Below are positions 16,464-24,546 of a stretch of 64,000 bases of DNA, one piece after another; positions within the stretch are counted from its first letter, which is position 1; the number at the start of each line of letters is the position of its first letter. The stretch is from an uncultured Ruminiclostridium sp. (GTDB taxonomy: Bacteria > Bacillota > Clostridia > Oscillospirales > Ruminococcaceae). Where the stretch lies: positions 1 to 64,000 of the forward strand of contig CATLBH010000002.1 of the NCBI GenBank assembly GCA_949878745.1, written 5' to 3'. The translations under genes were made by a program, and so were the position numbers. The notes beneath the pieces were generated by a model, which saw nothing but the letters and a program-made list of their open reading frames with translations, did no database searches and was not told the origin of the DNA.

Positions 16464-17327
16464 TTATTTTTTCCTTTTATTCACGTCTCTGTGAAGGATT
16501 CTGACCTTGTAGCCGTTTTCCGACAAATGCTTATACAGCTGTTCGGTATAAGTAACGCTGCGGTGCCGTCCGCCGGTGCAGCCTATCGCTATATTAAGCT
16601 GGCTTTTTCCCTCCGCAATATACTGGGGCAAAAGAAAATCTATCATATCGAACATTTTTGTCCGAAGCTCTCTCGATACCTCAAAACTCATAACAAAATC
16701 TTGAACGCATTGGTCAAGTCCCGTGAATTCCCTCAGCTCCGGAACATGGTAAGGATTGGGCATACACCTTACGTCGAATACCAAATCCGATTCGGCGGGT
16801 ATTCCGTGCATAAAGCCGAAGCTGACGCAGCTTATAAGAAGAGTATCAGTAACGTTTTCCACAAACAGGTTGCGAACCGCTTCTCTTAAATTGTTGGTAG
16901 TCATATGGGTGGTATCAATAAAATAGTCCGCCGCCTGTCTTATGGGGGTAAGAATATCGTATTCCGCGTCGATAGCCTTGTCGATATCCCCCTCGGCAAT
17001 GTCGAGAAGGGGGTGCTTGCGCCTTGTTTCTTTATAGCGACGTTTGATTTCCTCATGCTCCGCGCTCACGAAGAGAATTTTCGCGTTAATATTGTGTTCC
17101 TTAAGCTGACCGATATTGTCCAAAAGCTCCAGAAAAAGGGAGCCGCCTCTTATATCGGTAACTATGGCTATTTTCTCTATCGAACCGTTTTCCCCGCAAA
17201 GCTCCGCGAATTTCGGTATAAGCTGAGGCGGCATATTATCTATACAAAAAAAGTCCGCATCCTCAAGAACGTTGATAGTCTGGGATTTTCCGGAGCCTGA
17301 CTGACCGGTGATTATGATGAATTCCAT
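16464..17327 (-). CDS. rapZ: RNase adapter / nucleotide-binding protein RapZ (YvcJ)
   Basis: RapZ/YvcJ proteins bind nucleotides; in enterobacteria RapZ guides RNase E to small RNAs, while the Firmicute role is less defined. The Walker A motif ITGQSGSGKSQT opens the protein, and the C-terminal signature IGCTGGRHRSVTYTEQL is intact. ATG 17327 follows GAAAGGAAG, a better start than the upstream one that adds nine residues. The gene is between murB and the GNAT gene, in the usual rapZ/whiA neighbourhood. Confidence 0.93.
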   Translation of the reverse strand: MEFIIITGQSGSGKSQTINVLEDADFFCIDNMPPQLIPKFAELCGENGSIEKIAIVTDIRGGSLFLELLDNIGQLKEHNINAKILFVSAEHEEIKRRYKETRRKHPLLDIAEGDIDKAIDAEYDILTPIRQAADYFIDTTHMTTNNLREAVRNLFVENVTDTLLISCVSFGFMHGIPAESDLVFDVRCMPNPYHVPELREFTGLDQCVQDFVMSFEVSRELRTKMFDMIDFLLPQYIAEGKSQLNIAIGCTGGRHRSVTYTEQLYKHLSENGYKVRILHRDVNKRKK

Positions 17328-17386
17328 AAATATAACTTCCTTTCGCTTCAACATTCTTTATTTAAACAAGAAAAAACAGGGGGATA

Positions 17387-18289
17387 TTATTGCTCCCAGA
17401 TTTCTACCTCGGTTTCAAGTAAGATTCCGGAGTTTTCCGCCACCTTTTCCCTTACGGCCGTAATCAGGTTTTTAACGTCATTGAAGGTTGCTCCGCCTTT
17501 ATTTATCACAAATCCGCAGTGTTTTTCACTGACCTGAGCGCCGCCCACAGAGAAGCCTTTCAGCCCGGCGTTTTCGATAAGTCTGCCCGCGAAATCTCCT
17601 TGGGGTCTTTTAAAGGTGCTGCCCGCGCTGGGGTATTCCAAAGGCTGTTTTTCCTTTCTGGCGCTCATATGCTCTTCCATTTTTTTCTTAATGGCGTTTC
17701 TTGCGCCTTTTTTTAACAAAAGCCCGATTTTCGCTATAATATAATTTTTTCCGCTGAAAAAACTGTGACGGTAGGAAAGCTCCATATCCGCAGCGGCAAT
17801 GGTGATAAGCCGACCCTCGGCGTTAACGTAGGTACATCCCGTTATTACGTCCTTTATTTCGCCGCCGTAGGCTCCCGCGTTCATATAAACCGCTCCGCCT
17901 GCGCTTCCCGGTATTCCGTAGGCGAATTCGAGGCCGCTCAAGCCGTTTTCCTCCGCGAGCAGGCACAGTCCGGTAAGAGACGCGCCGGCTCCGCAGGATA
18001 TTCTTTCTCCGTCCGCCGCCGCTTTATTCATGGCGGCAAGGGATATAACGGGAGAGCTTATGCCTTTATCAGAAACAAGAAGGTTGCTCCCCTTCCCCAA
18101 CACACGGAATTCCGTATTTTCCGCCCAAAATTCCGCCGCAAGCTCTTTCAGGCAGTCAACGGAGTTGGGGGATACCATTATAGGACAGCAGCCGCCGATT
18201 TTAAAGCTTGTGAAAGGGGCAAGAGGTATGTTTTCTTTGCACTCCGCGCCGTATTTCTCGCAGATTTCCTTTATTTCGCGGTATTCCAT
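17387..18289 (-). CDS. murB: UDP-N-acetylenolpyruvoylglucosamine reductase
   Basis: MurB reduces UDP-GlcNAc-enolpyruvate to UDP-MurNAc with FAD and NADPH, an early cytoplasmic step of peptidoglycan synthesis. FAD-binding motifs LGKGSNLLVSDKG and GIPGSAGGAVYMNAGAYGGE are present. YPSAGSTFKRP holds the catalytic serine, and the C-terminal ETEVEIW glutamate completes the site. At 300 aa it is the type II form. It sits between glucokinase and rapZ. Confidence 0.96.
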   Translation of the reverse strand: MEYREIKEICEKYGAECKENIPLAPFTSFKIGGCCPIMVSPNSVDCLKELAAEFWAENTEFRVLGKGSNLLVSDKGISSPVISLAAMNKAAADGERISCGAGASLTGLCLLAEENGLSGLEFAYGIPGSAGGAVYMNAGAYGGEIKDVITGCTYVNAEGRLITIAAADMELSYRHSFFSGKNYIIAKIGLLLKKGARNAIKKKMEEHMSARKEKQPLEYPSAGSTFKRPQGDFAGRLIENAGLKGFSVGGAQVSEKHCGFVINKGGATFNDVKNLITAVREKVAENSGILLETEVEIWEQ

Positions 18290-18323
18290 AGCCCCTCCCG
18301 ATATTATAATTATTTATATGCTT

Positions 18324-19277
18324 TTAATCCGCCAGTTTACCCAAAAACGCCGCGCCGATTATTCCCGCATCGTTTCCCAATTTGCATATATCTAGCTTGG
18401 TGGAGGCGTTTATGTCAATACAATATTCTTCTTCTTCGATTATTTTCTTAAGGGGAACCGTAAGATTATCCCCTTCCTTGCACACACCGCCGCCTATAAG
18501 CAGAATCTGGGGCTGAAAAACATTCACTATATTGGTAAGACCGCAGCCCAGATATCCGATATATTCTTTTACGACACAATCGGCCGTTTTATCGCCCGCT
18601 CTCATTCCGTCGAAAGCCGTTTTTCCGTCAACGTTTTCAAGGGAACCCGCGATTTCCCATAATTTACTGTTTTTATCGGTCTCCATAGCCTTTTTGGTGG
18701 CGGTAATAAGGGCGGTGGCGCTGGAATATGCCTCAAAGCAGCCCTTTCTTCCGCAGGTACACGGACGTCCGTTGTATTCTATAACGGTATGACCCAGCTC
18801 CGCGCCGCAGAAATTAAATCCCGTATAAATTTTTCCGTCGATGATGATTCCCCCTCCAACGCCTGTGCCCAAGGTAACCACGACAACGTTTTCATAGCCT
18901 TTTCCGCCGCCCGCCAGATATTCGCCAAAGGCGGCGGCGTTGGCGTCGTTTTCCACGTAGATATCTTTATTAAGCTTTTTCTTAAGCATTTCTCCCAGAC
19001 GAACGTTGTCAAAGCCGAGATTATTGCTGTAAAGCACCGTTCCCGTGCTTCTGTTGGCCGCTCCGGGAGTGCCTATTCCCACGGAGAACACATCGTCGAG
19101 ATTTATCGCGGCTTCATTCAGCGCGATATTTACAGCCTCGCAGATCCCGTCCACAATACCCTCGGCGGGACGGGGAAGGTTGGTTTTTACGCTTGCTCTC
19201 GAAATAATTTCGTAATTCTCATTGACGATACCTACCTTTATATTGGTACCGCCAAGATCGATTCCTATATTATACAT
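18324..19277 (-). CDS. ROK-family glucokinase
   Basis: The 317-aa protein is a ROK sugar kinase. The phosphate loop GIDLGGTNIKVGIV, catalytic VENDANAAAFGE, and zinc-binding CTCGRKGCFEAY motif are all present, which fits glucokinase of the GlkA/GlcK type. It probably phosphorylates glucose for glycolysis beside pfkA and HPr kinase in the same region. It starts 45 nt downstream of repeat copy B and is followed by murB after 34 nt. Substrate is inferred from family. Confidence 0.9.
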   Translation of the reverse strand: MYNIGIDLGGTNIKVGIVNENYEIISRASVKTNLPRPAEGIVDGICEAVNIALNEAAINLDDVFSVGIGTPGAANRSTGTVLYSNNLGFDNVRLGEMLKKKLNKDIYVENDANAAAFGEYLAGGGKGYENVVVVTLGTGVGGGIIIDGKIYTGFNFCGAELGHTVIEYNGRPCTCGRKGCFEAYSSATALITATKKAMETDKNSKLWEIAGSLENVDGKTAFDGMRAGDKTADCVVKEYIGYLGCGLTNIVNVFQPQILLIGGGVCKEGDNLTVPLKKIIEEEEYCIDINASTKLDICKLGNDAGIIGAAFLGKLAD

Positions 19278-19321
19278 AATATTTACACTCCTCGGTTTTT
19301 ATACGGCCGTTTTTCGTATTA

Positions 19322-19411
19322 TACCAATCCCTTATTAAACTGACGAAATACACACAGTATAAAAAGGGATTGCACCCAAAGCACTAATCCAACAGTTTTA
19401 AAAGGGATTAG
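19322..19411 (+). repeat. Dispersed two-hairpin repeat, copy B
   Basis: This 90-bp unit matches the minus strand of 122-213. It includes TACCAATCCCTT, the linker CACCCAAAGCACTAATC, and AAAAGGGATTAG. Its inner stem is ACTG...CAGT where copy A has ACTAT...ATAGT, so pairing is kept by compensatory change. The hexamer GTATTA occurs on both sides (19316-19321 and 19411-19416) and could be a target duplication. It lies between the PHP gene and glucokinase. Confidence 0.75.
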
Positions 19412-19432
19412 TATTAGTCATAAAACAGCGCA

Positions 19433-19455
19433 GTCGGGCGAAATTAAATCCCGAC
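19433..19455. terminator. Hairpin after the PHP phosphatase gene
   Basis: GTCGGG and CCCGAC form a short stem 18 nt beyond the PHP stop codon on the minus strand. No clear U-run follows, so it is a weak terminator candidate. The adjacent GACAGTGCCCCC block recurs near 40791. Confidence 0.4.
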
Positions 19456-19472
19456 AGTGCCCCCCAAAAGAA

Positions 19473-20198
19473 TTAAATATCAAAAATATTTTTACCTTTT
19501 TTACGGTTTACAAACTCTTTAAGCCTGTTTTCATCGGCATTCAGGAGCAGCTCTTCGGGAAATCCCACCTCTTCGATAAGCTTTAACGCGGGGCCGAAAT
19601 CGCCTATGGTATTCCAGAAATGAGAGTCGGTGTTTACAACCACAAAAGCCTTTTCCTCTCCGCAGATTTCGAGAAGTCGACGGTAAAAATCGTAAGTATC
19701 GATTTTCGACAGGTCGCGTATGCGGGCGACGTTAAGCTCCATCGCTTTTCCGAAATGGGCGCAGGCTTTGCACACCTCTCTTACGTCGTAAGGGCACCAC
19801 TTTGTGTCGGTGTGGCCGAGACAGCAAATATCCGGATCCTCGAGAGCTTTTATATAAGATTCGGTGAATTCCGCTTCGGAACCGCTTCCCCAGTGATAGC
19901 TGGCAATTATCCAGTCCAGCTTTTCCGACAGCTCTCTGTCGATATCCAAATGTCCTTTATTGTCTATTATATCCGCCTCTATTCCCCGCAGCACAAACAC
20001 ATTGTTTATAACGCGAGGCAAGGCGGTGAGATTGTGGTGGTGCCACACATGGGGGGCATCCTCCATCTGGGGGCCGTGGTCTGTCACCGACATTATTTTT
20101 AATCCCGCTTTTTCCGCATGCGCCGTATTTTCCGTTACCGTAGAATAGGCGTGAGCGGAAGCGAGGGTGTGTGTATGAAGATCAGCCGTTAACCTCAT
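19473..20198 (-). CDS. PHP-domain phosphatase (YcdX-like)
   Basis: The 241-aa product has the PHP metal-binding motifs in order: ADLHTHTLASAHAYST, SVTDHG, RGIEADI, ASYHWG, CLGHTDTKW, AMELNVA and VVNTDSHFWN. This matches YcdX-type phosphatases, which bind three zinc ions. Another PHP group (HisJ) is histidinol-phosphatase, the only histidine step not assigned here, but this sequence looks more YcdX-like. It lies between a GNAT gene and glucokinase on one strand. Confidence 0.85.
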   Translation of the reverse strand: MRLTADLHTHTLASAHAYSTVTENTAHAEKAGLKIMSVTDHGPQMEDAPHVWHHHNLTALPRVINNVFVLRGIEADIIDNKGHLDIDRELSEKLDWIIASYHWGSGSEAEFTESYIKALEDPDICCLGHTDTKWCPYDVREVCKACAHFGKAMELNVARIRDLSKIDTYDFYRRLLEICGEEKAFVVVNTDSHFWNTIGDFGPALKLIEEVGFPEELLLNADENRLKEFVNRKKGKNIFDI

Positions 20199-20228
20199 TT
20201 TTTGACCGTACTTCCTTTCTGTTTGTCA

Positions 20229-20771
20229 CTAAAGCTTTTTAACCATAAAAATGTCGTCGGAAAAGGTGCCGTCGTCATATTTGTTGGCGTTGGGCAATCT
20301 TCCGTATTCTTCAAAGCCTAAGCTTTTGTAAAGTTTTTGCGCCCTTTCGTTTCCGCTGACGACAGTAAGCTCCATTTGAGTGTAGCCAAGCTCTTTGGCG
20401 CGGTTCAAGGCTTTTTCCATAAGAATACGGCCAAGGCCTATGCCCGTGAATTTTTGAAAAAGAGCTATGCCGAAGTCGGCGCGATGGGCGTTTCTCCTGC
20501 TTTCTCCCTGAACGTCAAAGGAACAGTTACCCGCGTATTCCCCGTCAACAAAAGCGATAATAAGCATATTCCGAGGTCTGTTCATCTTTTCGATAAAGGC
20601 GGCCTCCTGCTCCTCGGTTATATTTACCTCGTCGGCTTCTTTGGAGAGGAATCTTGTTTCCCCGCTTACGATTTTAAGATAGTCCTTAAGCATAGGGGCG
20701 TCTTCGGGTTTCGCACTTCTCAGAAATATCTCGTGACCGTTAAGAGTCAGTTTTTCTTCTTTTAAAATCAT
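20229..20771 (-). CDS. GNAT-family N-acetyltransferase
   Basis: The 180-aa product has GIALFQKFTGIGLGRILMEK as acetyl-CoA site and SGNERAQKLYKSLGFEEYG as the following strand-helix. It resembles ribosomal-protein or amino-acid acetyltransferases of the RimI/YhhY kind. The substrate is not known. It starts 33 nt after hprK and is likely cotranscribed. Confidence 0.85.
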   Translation of the reverse strand: MILKEEKLTLNGHEIFLRSAKPEDAPMLKDYLKIVSGETRFLSKEADEVNITEEQEAAFIEKMNRPRNMLIIAFVDGEYAGNCSFDVQGESRRNAHRADFGIALFQKFTGIGLGRILMEKALNRAKELGYTQMELTVVSGNERAQKLYKSLGFEEYGRLPNANKYDDGTFSDDIFMVKKL

Positions 20772-20804
20772 AATTTTTCTCTTTTCCTGCCGCCAGTGAA
20801 TTGT

Positions 20805-21764
20805 TTACTTTATATTGGTAATCGTATCCGAGCTTTCCATATCCATTCCCAAATTGTCCAGCAGCTCCTGAGCGGCGTTATAGCCCATTTTCTTCTGACG
20901 GTTGTTCATGGCCGCCACCTCGAGGATAACCGCAAGATTTCGTCCCGGCTTAACGGGAATGGTGAGGTAGGGCACCTTTACACCCAAAATGGACATATAA
21001 TGGTTGTCTACACCCATACGATCGTAGACCTTTTCGGGGTTCCAGATTTCCAGCTCCACCACCATATCTATCTTTTCGCTGACCTTTACGGCGCCGATAC
21101 CAAAAAGCTGTCTTGCGTTTACGATACCGATTCCTCTTAATTCAAGGAAGTGACGAATATTGTCGGGGGAGCTTCCCACAAGGGTGATGTTGGAGGTGCG
21201 CCTGATTTCCACCGCGTCGTCCGCCACAAGTCGGTGACCGCGCTTTACAAGCTCTATCGCCGTCTCGCTCTTTCCCACGCCGCTGTCTCCCAGAATAAGT
21301 ACGCCTTCACCGTATATTTCTATAAGCACGCCGTGACGGGTGATTCTCGGAGCAAGTCTTAAATTCAAAAACGCTATCAAAGCGGCCATAAACTCCGAGG
21401 TACTCTGTTTGCTTCTGAACAAAGGCACCTCGTTTTCTTTGGCCAGTCTTTCAACCTCCGGAAAAATATCAAGCCCCCTGGTTACTATAAAGGCGGGAGG
21501 TTTCTGGGAAAACAGGTCGGCAAAGGCGGAAATGCGCTTTTCCTCACTCAGCTGTTCCATAAAGGCGAATTCCGCCTTACCCGCTATTTGTATTCTGGCA
21601 CTGTCGAAATATTCATAAAATCCCGCCAATTGCAGCCCCGGACGGTTTACGTCGTTGTTTTTGATTTTGATTTCCTTGGGATTGCAGGGGCAATAAATTG
21701 TTTCCAGAGAATATTCGTCGATTATATCCGACAACAGCACAAAATATTCTTTTTCTTTAATCAT
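20805..21764 (-). CDS. hprK: HPr kinase/phosphorylase
   Basis: HprK phosphorylates Ser46 of HPr and can reverse the reaction, setting carbon catabolite repression in Firmicutes. The Walker A motif LGDSGVGKSETAIELVKRGH and the family signature LEIRGIGIVNARQLFGIGAV are intact. The 319-aa length is normal. Its operon continues to GNAT, PHP phosphatase and glucokinase, which suits a role in sensing and entry of sugars. HPr itself is not in the window. Confidence 0.97.
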   Translation of the reverse strand: MIKEKEYFVLLSDIIDEYSLETIYCPCNPKEIKIKNNDVNRPGLQLAGFYEYFDSARIQIAGKAEFAFMEQLSEEKRISAFADLFSQKPPAFIVTRGLDIFPEVERLAKENEVPLFRSKQSTSEFMAALIAFLNLRLAPRITRHGVLIEIYGEGVLILGDSGVGKSETAIELVKRGHRLVADDAVEIRRTSNITLVGSSPDNIRHFLELRGIGIVNARQLFGIGAVKVSEKIDMVVELEIWNPEKVYDRMGVDNHYMSILGVKVPYLTIPVKPGRNLAVILEVAAMNNRQKKMGYNAAQELLDNLGMDMESSDTITNIK

Positions 21765-21910
21765 AAAACAAATTTCCTTTTCAATTTCAAGATAAAATTT
21801 TTCTTCGATTCAACCTTAGCCTTAGCCGCGCCGATGGTTATGCGCTCTGTTCATAAATTCAAAGCGAAGGCACAAGGTGAACGTTCACGTCACCCAAAAA
21901 AACGAAATAC

Positions 21911-23155
21911 TTATTCCGAAGCATTCAGGTAATCGATTTGTTCCTTTGAAAGCTTGTCTATCTCTATTCCCCAGAATTTCAGCTTACGCTCTGCCACGTC
22001 GTTGTCGATCTCTTTGGGAACATTTATGATCATTTTGTCGAGGCCGTTTCTGTGCTCCGTAAGGTAAAGGGCGGACAAAAGCTGAATCGCAAAGCTCATA
22101 TCCATTATCTCGGCGGGGTGTCCGTCGCCCGCCGCAAGGTTTACGAGCCTTCCTTCCGCGATAACGTTTATCCTTCTGCCGTCCTCAAGGGTATAGCACA
22201 TAATGTTGTTTCTCGCGAGGTGACTCTCCTTTGCGATTTCTCTTAGTCTCGCCACGTCCACCTCTACGTCGAAATGTCCAGCATTGCAGCAAATCGCTCC
22301 GTCCTTCATCACCTTAAAGCTGTCCTCGCAGATAACTCGGTTGCAGCCGGTGACTGTAACAAAGAAATCCCCGACTTTTGCGGCTTCGGTCATTTTCATT
22401 ACCTTAAAGCCGTCCATTACCGCTTCCATTGCCTTTATGGGATCAACCTCGGTAACTATGACGGACGCGCCCAAGCCCTTGGCTCTCATGGCGACGCCCT
22501 TTCCGCACCAGCCGTAGCCCGCCACGACAACATTCTTTCCGGCAACTATAAGGTTGGTGGTACGGTTTATTCCGTCCCACACCGACTGACCCGTACCGTA
22601 GCGGTTATCAAACAAATGCTTGCAGTCCGCGTCGTTTACAAGAACCATAGGAAACTTCAGCTTTCCTGCCTCATTCATGGCCTTTAATCTGTGTATGCCC
22701 GTTGTGGTTTCCTCACATCCACCTATTACGTTTTCTATAAGGTGAGGATATTCGGTGTGAATAAGGTGAACCAGATCGCCGCCGTCGTCTATTATAATAT
22801 TGGGAGCAGCCTTTATTACCTCGGAAATATGACGGTGGTACTCCTCGTCGGTTGCGTTGTACCACGCGAACACATTAAGTCCGTCGTGTACCAACGCGGC
22901 GGCAACATCGTCCTGAGTGGACAGCGGATTGCTTCCGGTAACGTACATTTCCGCGCCGCCCGCGGCAAACACCTTGCACAAATAAGCCGTTTTTGCCTCA
23001 AGGTGTACGGATAAGGCAACCTTAAGCCCTTTAAAAGGTTTTTTTACGGAAAATTCTTCCTCATAGCTTCTGAGAAGCGGCATATTATCTTTTACCCATT
23101 GGATCTTGCGGCAGCCGCTTTCCCAAAGGTTAATATCTCTGATTTCACTTGACAT
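21911..23155 (-). CDS. ahcY: Adenosylhomocysteinase
   Basis: AhcY splits S-adenosylhomocysteine to adenosine and homocysteine with bound NAD, removing a methyltransferase inhibitor. The 414-aa protein has VVAGYGWCGKGVAMRAKGLG for NAD, and the active-site segments NDADCKHLFDNRYGTGQS and CNAGHFDVEVD. ATG 23155 follows AAGGAAGAG; the longer reading from 23215 adds 20 unlikely residues. It stands alone, divergent from the aro operon. Confidence 0.96.
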   Translation of the reverse strand: MSSEIRDINLWESGCRKIQWVKDNMPLLRSYEEEFSVKKPFKGLKVALSVHLEAKTAYLCKVFAAGGAEMYVTGSNPLSTQDDVAAALVHDGLNVFAWYNATDEEYHRHISEVIKAAPNIIIDDGGDLVHLIHTEYPHLIENVIGGCEETTTGIHRLKAMNEAGKLKFPMVLVNDADCKHLFDNRYGTGQSVWDGINRTTNLIVAGKNVVVAGYGWCGKGVAMRAKGLGASVIVTEVDPIKAMEAVMDGFKVMKMTEAAKVGDFFVTVTGCNRVICEDSFKVMKDGAICCNAGHFDVEVDVARLREIAKESHLARNNIMCYTLEDGRRINVIAEGRLVNLAAGDGHPAEIMDMSFAIQLLSALYLTEHRNGLDKMIINVPKEIDNDVAERKLKFWGIEIDKLSKEQIDYLNASE

Positions 23156-23255
23156 TTTATTCTCTTCCTTTCGTCTTATTTGTTTTATTTTACCACAAAT
23201 TGAGAGAAACTTCAAGTATAAACCATATAAATTTAATTCAATTTTAAAAAAACTA

Positions 23256-23284
23256 TTGACAAATCATTTCTATTGCGGTAAAAT
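23256..23284 (+). promoter_or_regulatory. Promoter of the aro operon
   Basis: TTGACA and TAAAAT are separated by exactly 17 nt. Transcription would start near 23291, leaving a leader of about 235 nt before aroF. The leader contains a short peptide gene and a terminator hairpin. Confidence 0.88.
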
Positions 23285-23322
23285 ATAAAAGGAATTTAAA
23301 AAACGCCATTAGCGGAGTAATT

Positions 23323-23427
23323 ATGCTTAACGTATACACAACAGCTTTTATATTTTGGTTTAGCGGCTTGAGCTTTTATTTCGAGTTCAAGTATTTTTTG
23401 CGTACCAAAAATAGAGTTGCGGCGTAA
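23323..23427 (+). CDS. Aromatic-rich leader peptide (34 aa) of the aro operon
   Basis: A 34-codon reading frame starts at ATG behind AGCGGAG, 32 nt after the predicted transcription start. It contains nine Phe, three Tyr and one Trp, clustered as AFIFWF, SFYFEFKYF. It ends in TAA about 32 nt before a terminator hairpin that precedes aroF. This is the layout of amino-acid attenuation, where slow translation of aromatic codons lets transcription enter the aro genes. It is too short to be called by usual gene finders. The alternative antiterminator pairing was not worked out fully. Confidence 0.8.
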   Translation: MLNVYTTAFIFWFSGLSFYFEFKYFLRTKNRVAA

Positions 23428-23458
23428 CGGATCAAACGGCGTTTAAAAGCGCAATTAT

Positions 23459-23490
23459 ATGCCTGCATCTCAATGGTGCGGGCATTTTTT
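23459..23490 (+). terminator. Attenuator-type terminator upstream of aroF
   Basis: ATGCCTGCA pairs with TGCGGGCAT (one G-U) around a 9-nt loop, followed by TTTTT. It lies between the aromatic leader peptide and aroF (start 23527), so it would end transcription early unless read through. Confidence 0.82.
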
Positions 23491-23526
23491 GGTATCAGAT
23501 AAAAACAACGGAAAGGAAGACAAAAA

Positions 23527-24546
23527 ATGATTATTATTTTAAAAAAGGGCGTGCCGAAAACAGAGGTGGATGAGCTTTGCCGAGGAATAGAGGCTCAAAA
23601 CATCAAAATCAACGAGGTGCGGGGCGAGCATACCACCATTTTGGGTCTTATCGGCGACACCCATAAGATCGATACGGAAGCCATCGAAGCACAGGAGATA
23701 GTGGAATCCGTACAGCGCGTTCAGGAGCCGTACAAAGGCGTCAACAGAAAATTCCACCCGGAGGATACCGTCGTTTCGGTGGGAAACACCAAGATCGGAG
23801 ACGGCAACGTGGCGATAATAGCGGGGCCCTGCTCCATCGAAACCGAGGAGCAGATCGTGGACACATGTATGAAGGTCAAGGAAGCGGGAGCGAATCTTTT
23901 AAGAGGGGGCGCTTTTAAGCCCAGAACCTCCCCGTATTCATTTCAGGGTCTTGGCGGAGAGGGCTTAAGGCTGTTTCTAAAGGCAAAAAAAGCTACGGGT
24001 CTTCCCATAGTTACCGAACTTATGTCTTTGGCTCATATCGACCTGTTTTCCGACGTTGACGTAATTCAGGTGGGCGCAAGAAATATGCAGAATTTTGAAA
24101 TGCTGAAGGAACTGGGCAGGTGCAAAAAGCCTATTTTACTTAAAAGGGGGCTGTCCAACACAATTGAAGAGCTTCTTATGTCCGCCGAGTATATTTTTGC
24201 GGGAGGAAACCCGAATATTATTCTCTGCGAAAGAGGGATAAGAACCTTTGAAACCCAGACAAGAAATACCTTGGACATTTCCGCCGTACCCGTTATAAAA
24301 TCCTTAAGCCATCTTCCCGTTGTAATAGACCCCAGCCACGCCACCGGAAAATACGAGTTAGTGGAGCCGATGTCCATGGCAGCCGTGGCGGCAGGCGCGG
24401 ACGGTCTTATTATAGAGGTTCACAACAATCCCCAGAAGGCTCTTTGCGACGGCGCTCAGTCTCTTACGCCCAAGCATTTTGCCGCTTGTGTGAAAAAATG
24501 CGCCTCAATAGCCTCGGTTATGGGTAAAAAGGCAGGTACGATATAA
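23527..24546 (+). CDS. aroF: 3-deoxy-7-phosphoheptulonate (DAHP) synthase
   Basis: This enzyme condenses phosphoenolpyruvate with erythrose 4-phosphate, the first step of the shikimate pathway. The 339-aa protein belongs to the type I-beta group: an N-terminal regulatory ACT-like segment (about residues 1-70) precedes the barrel. Barrel motifs are IIAGPCSIET, RGGAFKPRTSPYSFQGLG and VIDPSHATGK. The extension usually gives feedback control by an aromatic product. Its stop codon overlaps the aroB start by one base. Expression is probably controlled by the leader peptide and terminator upstream. Confidence 0.95.
   Translation: MIIILKKGVPKTEVDELCRGIEAQNIKINEVRGEHTTILGLIGDTHKIDTEAIEAQEIVESVQRVQEPYKGVNRKFHPEDTVVSVGNTKIGDGNVAIIAGPCSIETEEQIVDTCMKVKEAGANLLRGGAFKPRTSPYSFQGLGGEGLRLFLKAKKATGLPIVTELMSLAHIDLFSDVDVIQVGARNMQNFEMLKELGRCKKPILLKRGLSNTIEELLMSAEYIFAGGNPNIILCERGIRTFETQTRNTLDISAVPVIKSLSHLPVVIDPSHATGKYELVEPMSMAAVAAGADGLIIEVHNNPQKALCDGAQSLTPKHFAACVKKCASIASVMGKKAGTI

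Noticed and set aside
23156-23255. Possible SAH riboswitch in the ahcY leader
   Set aside because: The stretch is A/T-rich and lacks the GC-rich conserved core expected of SAH riboswitches.
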